From Urinicoccus massiliensis (lineage in GTDB: Bacteria > Bacillota > Clostridia > Tissierellales > Peptoniphilaceae), in contig NZ_LT635493.1 of assembly GCF_900120405.1 (NCBI RefSeq), positions 62,001 to 126,000 on the forward strand: a stretch of DNA of 64,000 nt, read 5' to 3'. Below the pieces are notes generated by a model. It made no database searches. It was not told the DNA's origin and worked only from the letters and a program-made list of their open reading frames with translations. Both the position numbers and the translations under genes were made by a program. Positions 60,091-64,000 of the stretch are shown one piece after another; the first letter of the stretch is position 1, and each line of letters begins with the position of its first letter.

Positions 60091-61770
60091 TTATCTTTTT
60101 TTTCTTGATATCAACACTACCGTCTCGACATTATCTTTATTGTCCAAACCAAAGTCAATCTCATTATCTATAAGCGGAAGCTTGAAAACAACCGATTTTA
60201 TCCAAGTGTCCTTTTCTGTTTTTTCGTCATAAATTTGAATTTCTTCTATCATTTCGTTAAGTAATCTCTTCTTGTCGATATCTGAAAGAACTGTATAAAG
60301 GCTATTAAAATTTACAAGAATCTTATAAATATTATCCGAGGTTATTTTTTCTTCAAGAATTGCCTCTTTCCTTTTTCTGCTATCATTTAACTGCATTTCT
60401 GCATATTCTAACTGGTCATATATAGCATCAAGTCTAAGATTTAAATCGGTGTATTTTCTATCATAATGTTTATCTTCAAAATTTAAAGAATCTATTTGAT
60501 TAATTAGTGATGCTTTTGTACCTGTTAATTGCCTAATCTTCGCTAAGTGCTTATTAATAACTTCATCAATTTCTTTTGTGTCTATTTGAATATTGATTTT
60601 TTCTTCAATTTTTTTGGCAAAAGTAGGATTACTAACTACTTGAGTAATTATTGTTTCAACTTCTTTTTCAATTAATTCAGCTCTAATTTGTTTATTAAAA
60701 GTACATTTATGTCCATTCATCATTTGTCTATGTTTACAACCGTAATAGTAATAATCTTTGTAATGCTCTCCTTCTTTGTTTTTATTACGTTTACGGCTTT
60801 TGTTTCCATACAAACCAGCACCACAATATGGGCATTTTATTAGATTTGATAAGATATGAACTCTCTCATCTTTTCCTCTATTTATCTTCTCATACTTTTT
60901 AGCTTGAGATTTTCTTTTTTCCTGTACTGTATTCCACAACTCATCATCAATTAAAGCTTCATGATTTCCTTGAGCTATAATATAATGATCAGATTTTTCT
61001 AATTTAATTTTACCAGTAGTTTTATCTTTAATTGTTTTTCTTCTTCCATATGCAATTTTCCCATTATATACAGGATTATCCAATATTTGTCTTATTAAAC
61101 TAGCTGAAAAATATGGATTCTTGCCATTTTGTCTTATAGGTTTATTAATACCTAAAGAAACTAAATACTTAGATACTCCATTGGCTCCCATATCTGAATT
61201 AGCATATAAATCAAAAATCATCCTTACTGCTTTAGCTTCATCTTCATTAACAACTAATTCTCCATTATCTAATGAATAGCCAATTGGAGCAAAACCACCA
61301 TTCCATTTTCCTTCTCTTGCCTTTTGTTTCCTTCCTTCCATAGTTTGAGAAAGTATATTTTCACGTTCCATTTCTGCTACTGCCGATAGAATTGTTATAA
61401 CAAGCTTTCCAGAATCTTTAGAACTATCTAAACTATCATCAACACAAATCAGATTTACATTATGATTTTCCATGACTTGCAATGACTGCAATACATCCGC
61501 TGCATTTCTTCCAAATCTAGATAATTTAAAAACCATTACATAATCAACTTTATCTTTTTCAGCTTCTATATCATTAAGCATAGCTATGAATTCATTTCTA
61601 CCTGAAATAGATGTTCCTGATTTTCCAGCATCTTTATAGGTTTCTATTATTTCTATACCATAAGCTTTTGCATACTGTTTTATTCTTTCTTCCTGAGCAT
61701 CAAGTGAGTAACCGTCAATTTGCATAGATGTTGACACTCTTGTATATACATACGCCTTTTTATTTTTCAT
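60091..61770 (-). CDS. large serine recombinase
   Basis: A 559-residue site-specific integrase. The catalytic domain carries YTRVSTSMQIDGYSLDAQEE with nucleophilic Ser (about 10) and LSRFGRNAADVL. The recombinase domain follows (APIGYSLDNGELVVNEDEAK), then a zinc ribbon (CPYCGAGLYGNK and C-terminal Cys) and a coiled coil. The last residues DNVETVVLISRKK copy the C-terminus of RlmD/RumA proteins, which indicates an attachment site within the recombinase 3' end. It belongs to an element extending to the right. Confidence 0.95.
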   Translation of the reverse strand: MKNKKAYVYTRVSTSMQIDGYSLDAQEERIKQYAKAYGIEIIETYKDAGKSGTSISGRNEFIAMLNDIEAEKDKVDYVMVFKLSRFGRNAADVLQSLQVMENHNVNLICVDDSLDSSKDSGKLVITILSAVAEMERENILSQTMEGRKQKAREGKWNGGFAPIGYSLDNGELVVNEDEAKAVRMIFDLYANSDMGANGVSKYLVSLGINKPIRQNGKNPYFSASLIRQILDNPVYNGKIAYGRRKTIKDKTTGKIKLEKSDHYIIAQGNHEALIDDELWNTVQEKRKSQAKKYEKINRGKDERVHILSNLIKCPYCGAGLYGNKSRKRNKNKEGEHYKDYYYYGCKHRQMMNGHKCTFNKQIRAELIEKEVETIITQVVSNPTFAKKIEEKINIQIDTKEIDEVINKHLAKIRQLTGTKASLINQIDSLNFEDKHYDRKYTDLNLRLDAIYDQLEYAEMQLNDSRKRKEAILEEKITSDNIYKILVNFNSLYTVLSDIDKKRLLNEMIEEIQIYDEKTEKDTWIKSVVFKLPLIDNEIDFGLDNKDNVETVVLISRKKR

Positions 61771-61818
61771 TTTTCCACCTTTAGTTTGGACATATTTTCA
61801 CGTTATAGTTATACCTAT

Positions 61819-61848
61819 ATTTTACATAAATCATAATATAAAAGTCAA
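61819..61848 (-). promoter_or_regulatory. promoter of the recombinase gene
   Basis: TTGACT (61848-61843) and TAAAAT (61824-61819) with an 18-base spacer, between the small upstream gene and the recombinase. Confidence 0.65.
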
Positions 61849-61857
61849 TACAATAAC

Positions 61858-62031
61858 CTAATCCGATGAATTAATATTATCCTCATTTTTATTTTTTTCT
61901 GAACATCTTGGCGGTACTTCCAATTTTTCAAAATCTAACTGATCTGCATACTTTTCTATTAATTCTTGTAAGAGACGTGCCAACCCATCTAATTCATAAG
62001 AACAATCTTTTACGCTATTTTTATTATACAA
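61858..62031 (-). CDS. 57-residue acidic protein upstream of the recombinase
   Basis: TTG start, AGGAGG nine bases ahead. The protein (ELDGLARLLQELIEKYADQL in the middle, acidic tail) is helical with no recognised family. Position next to the recombinase would suit an excision-directionality factor; that is inference. Confidence 0.55.
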   Translation of the reverse strand: MYNKNSVKDCSYELDGLARLLQELIEKYADQLDFEKLEVPPRCSEKNKNEDNINSSD

Positions 62032-62068
62032 GGTAAATTGCCTCCTAATTTTGATTTCACCTTGTATA
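62025..62068 (-). promoter_or_regulatory. inverted repeat enclosing the ribosome site of the small gene
   Basis: TATACAAGGT (62025-62034) and ACCTTGTATA (62059-62068), a perfect 10-bp pair. In the mRNA the TTG start lies in the stem and AGGAGG in the loop. It could block translation or be an operator. Confidence 0.6.
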
Positions 62069-62171
62069 TGTCAGAAAAAAGTATTGATTCGTGTTTTTCT
62101 CCACACAGACTTTTTTATTGAAAATCTTTTAATGCATATATTCAATAGTTAATTGAAGAAAGGAGTAAAAA

Positions 62172-62768
62172 ATGAAAAAAGATAGGAAAATTCCACTATT
62201 AAACGAGTTTTATTGCCGCGGAAGGATTGTAGGAAAAGGAGGTTTTAAGGAAAGAAATCCATACTTAACAATCTTTATTAATGGGAAAAGAGAGCCAAAT
62301 TATATGAAAGTATACTTTGAATCTATAGATATTCATGATTTTAAAATGAATCAAACTGTTTATATTACAGGTTTTGTGAAAAGCCCTGTCATTCCCTATT
62401 TATATGAAGGTAGAAAAGAACAGTATTTTCTTGGTGAAAAAATAGTCTTAGAGAACACTTTGTTATCAGAAGCCTTTGAAATAGAAAATATAGGTTTTTC
62501 TTTTAAAAACCCATTTTCACGAGTTTTTCTTAGCGGTTCTATCTTAAGCATCAAAGAGTTCAATAATTGGATTACGATTCAAGTGCGAGACTATAGAGAG
62601 CAAGTAATTACACTTCAATACTCTAAAAACATGCGTGTAAATGATGTTTCGCTCGAAATAAATGACTTTGTTTTCGTATCGGCAATACTAGTCTCTGCAA
62701 GGAAAAATTATGATGAAATTACAGTTGACTATGAGGATTTAATAGTGGATGATTTAGCTGTGAATTAA
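62172..62768 (+). CDS. unknown protein with two OB-fold-like halves
   Basis: 198 residues; ATG after AAGAAAGGAG. The N-half (FYCRGRIVGKGGFKERNPYL, MNQTVYITGFVKS) and C-half (VFLSGSILSIKEFNNWITIQ, INDFVFVSAILVS) both show beta patterns of OB folds as in single-stranded-DNA-binding proteins. No family recognised. Plus strand, divergent from the recombinase side, with its own terminator. Confidence 0.68.
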   Translation: MKKDRKIPLLNEFYCRGRIVGKGGFKERNPYLTIFINGKREPNYMKVYFESIDIHDFKMNQTVYITGFVKSPVIPYLYEGRKEQYFLGEKIVLENTLLSEAFEIENIGFSFKNPFSRVFLSGSILSIKEFNNWITIQVRDYREQVITLQYSKNMRVNDVSLEINDFVFVSAILVSARKNYDEITVDYEDLIVDDLAVN

Positions 62769-62810
62769 AAAATAAAAGCTTGAGGTTAGACAATCTCAAG
62801 CTTTTATTTT
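62769..62810 (+). terminator. terminator of the 198-residue gene
   Basis: TAAAAGCTTGAG (62773-62784) and CTCAAGCTTTTA (62795-62806), extended by A/T pairs on both sides, so active in both directions. Confidence 0.88.
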
Positions 62811-62836
62811 TACTAGATTTAATTATAATTTTTTAG

Positions 62837-63193
62837 TCACTCTCTTTGGATCTCATACACAAAGCTATGCCAGTTATTAAAGAATTTTTCATTAAACAAA
62901 TGGGACAACTTTATGAAGTTTTTAAAGCCTATACTCTCTAAATCAAGCTCTATATCAAAACTTCCATAAACTTCTGCATAGCATCTTATGGTTACTATCA
63001 TATCGCTTAAAAAGTACTGAAGTGACTCACCTTCTCTTTCTAGTAAAATATCTCTGACGCCATCTACACAATAATAGTGTCCTCCAACATCTAGCCACAC
63101 TTCTTCACTTAAAATAGATTTTTCTACCGACATAATATTCATGACTACACTTTTAAAAACCTTATCCAACAATTCTTCTTTTTCTAATATCAT
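62837..63193 (-). CDS. unknown acidic protein
   Basis: 118 residues (EKEELLDKVFKSVVMNIMSV; VWLDVGGHYYCVDGVRDILL). No family or motif recognised. ATG preceded by AGGAAAGGAAATTAT. Codon use is AT-rich like its neighbours. Confidence 0.62.
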   Translation of the reverse strand: MILEKEELLDKVFKSVVMNIMSVEKSILSEEVWLDVGGHYYCVDGVRDILLEREGESLQYFLSDMIVTIRCYAEVYGSFDIELDLESIGFKNFIKLSHLFNEKFFNNWHSFVYEIQRE

Positions 63194-63415
63194 AATAATT
63201 TCCTTTCCTAATATATATAGTTACTTCTTACAGTCTTTATATGTCAGAATTAATATCCAATAACAAACTTGTCGTCATTGAAAATTCTTCCTATTATTAT
63301 AAGAGATTGCTACTTATCTTTTACACTAACTAAAGAGAGTAATACTTTCTTTAAATTCTACTACTTACACCAATCGAATATCTATCCTTTTTCACAATAC
63401 ATATCACTTCTATCC
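63194..63415. other. AT-rich spacer
   Basis: No gene, repeat or convincing promoter seen. Confidence 0.5.
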
Positions 63416-64000
63416 TCATTTAATGAGGTCATGAAATTGACTTTTTATACTATAAACTAAATTTTCAACTTTCTCTTTTTTATTTTTAGAATAATAAAGA
63501 TACGGCTCCTTGCATAACAGTCTTTTTATATATCCTAAAATGCGCCCTTTGTTTTTATCTTTTAAAAAAACTTCACTAACAATTTCTAACAAATCATCTG
63601 AATCAAAAAGTATTTGATAACCTAATTGCCTTTCTTGAATTAGGATATCGCTAATCATTAAGCTTCCCCACTCTTTTCCTCTTCGATCCTTTTCCCTATA
63701 TTTTTTAACGGCTTTCACAAGAAGGTCTCTACACATTAATTTTTGCTTTTCATATGGCTTAAAAAGATTTTTTTCTAAATATAAGAATAATTTTTGACGA
63801 AACACTTCTTCATTTAAATTAAAAAGATTTGTTTCTTCAAAAAAATCTTTAAACTTATCTGTTTTTTTTATTGTATGCTCATATCTATAAATACTCCCAT
63901 TTAGTATCTCTCCATTTTCATCAACGATGACGATTTCTTTATTTTTATGCTTCTTTTTTGTTTCTTTTAATTTATCATAAAATGTAATTTTATGTCGTTG
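63416..64000 (-). CDS. unknown protein, 5' end beyond the right edge
   Basis: The frame is open from the edge to a stop at 63416, at least 194 residues. An internal GTG at 63805 would give 129 residues, but the upstream 65 codons look coding (EIVIVDENGEILNGSIYRYE). The C-terminal part is basic and helical (KPYEKQKLMCRDLLVKAVKK). No family recognised; probably cargo of the recombinase element. Confidence 0.6.
   Translation of the reverse strand, partial: QRHKITFYDKLKETKKKHKNKEIVIVDENGEILNGSIYRYEHTIKKTDKFKDFFEETNLFNLNEEVFRQKLFLYLEKNLFKPYEKQKLMCRDLLVKAVKKYREKDRRGKEWGSLMISDILIQERQLGYQILFDSDDLLEIVSEVFLKDKNKGRILGYIKRLLCKEPYLYYSKNKKEKVENLVYSIKSQFHDLIK

Overview
The window reads as chromosome of a low-GC anaerobic Firmicute carrying several mobile elements. 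The core genes (butyryl-CoA dehydrogenase with EtfAB, class III polyhydroxyalkanoate synthase, superoxide reductase, epoxyqueuosine reductase) fit a butyrate-type fermenter of the Tissierellia/Peptoniphilaceae kind. The genus is an inference from gene content, not shown by any marker gene. Nearly everything is on the minus strand.

Region 1 (1-20,945): an AT-rich cos-type siphovirus prophage, read right to left. The immunity pair ImmR/ImmA is at the right edge. Next come small early genes, a sigma-like regulator behind an attenuator-like leader, and a replication block (DUF2800 nuclease, DUF2815, family A DNA polymerase, prim-pol/SF3 primase, YozE-like, VRR-NUC, SNF2 helicase). A DUF1492 late regulator precedes the packaging block: HNH, TerS, SAM synthetase-like protein, ParB-methyltransferase, DUF4314, two small genes, TerL, portal. 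Apparent insertions carrying their own signals are a Fic gene between TerL and portal, a RelE-type toxin-antitoxin pair on the opposite strand, and a NUMOD4/HNH homing endonuclease behind TerS. The other prophage end lies outside the window.

Region 2 (about 21,090-40,360): chromosome, visibly richer in G and C. Operons, in transcription order: queG-nth-vanW-unknown-cvfB-rlmD; phaJ-phaE-phaC; two tRNA-Pro; bcd-etfB-etfA; THUMP methyltransferase-PduO-SpoIIE phosphatase; class II aldolase with trmL; padR-DUF1700-DUF4097. One plus-strand gene encodes superoxide reductase. Three tiny genes and an IS200-like transposase stub follow.

Region 3 (about 41,047-59,022): an essentially complete Tn916-family conjugative transposon with tet(M), in reverse orientation (int at the left, orf24 at the right), integrated just past the terminator of a CPBP protease gene.

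Region 4 (59,084-64,000): the CPBP protease, a decayed DUF1801-like gene, then a large serine recombinase and AT-rich genes of a further element that runs off the right edge. The recombinase C-terminus imitates the C-terminus of the RlmD/RumA rRNA methyltransferase. An rlmD gene lies at 21,160-22,500, exactly where the prophage begins, which suggests that rlmD 3' ends are integration targets here.

Points most worth a second look: two prophage genes that appear to start at AUA with identical Shine-Dalgarno spacing; a 48-bp-period tandem repeat; duplicated promoter-operator cassettes; the Fic gene with paired operators; a possible Shine-Dalgarno switch ahead of the late regulator; and the rlmD-tail recombinase.
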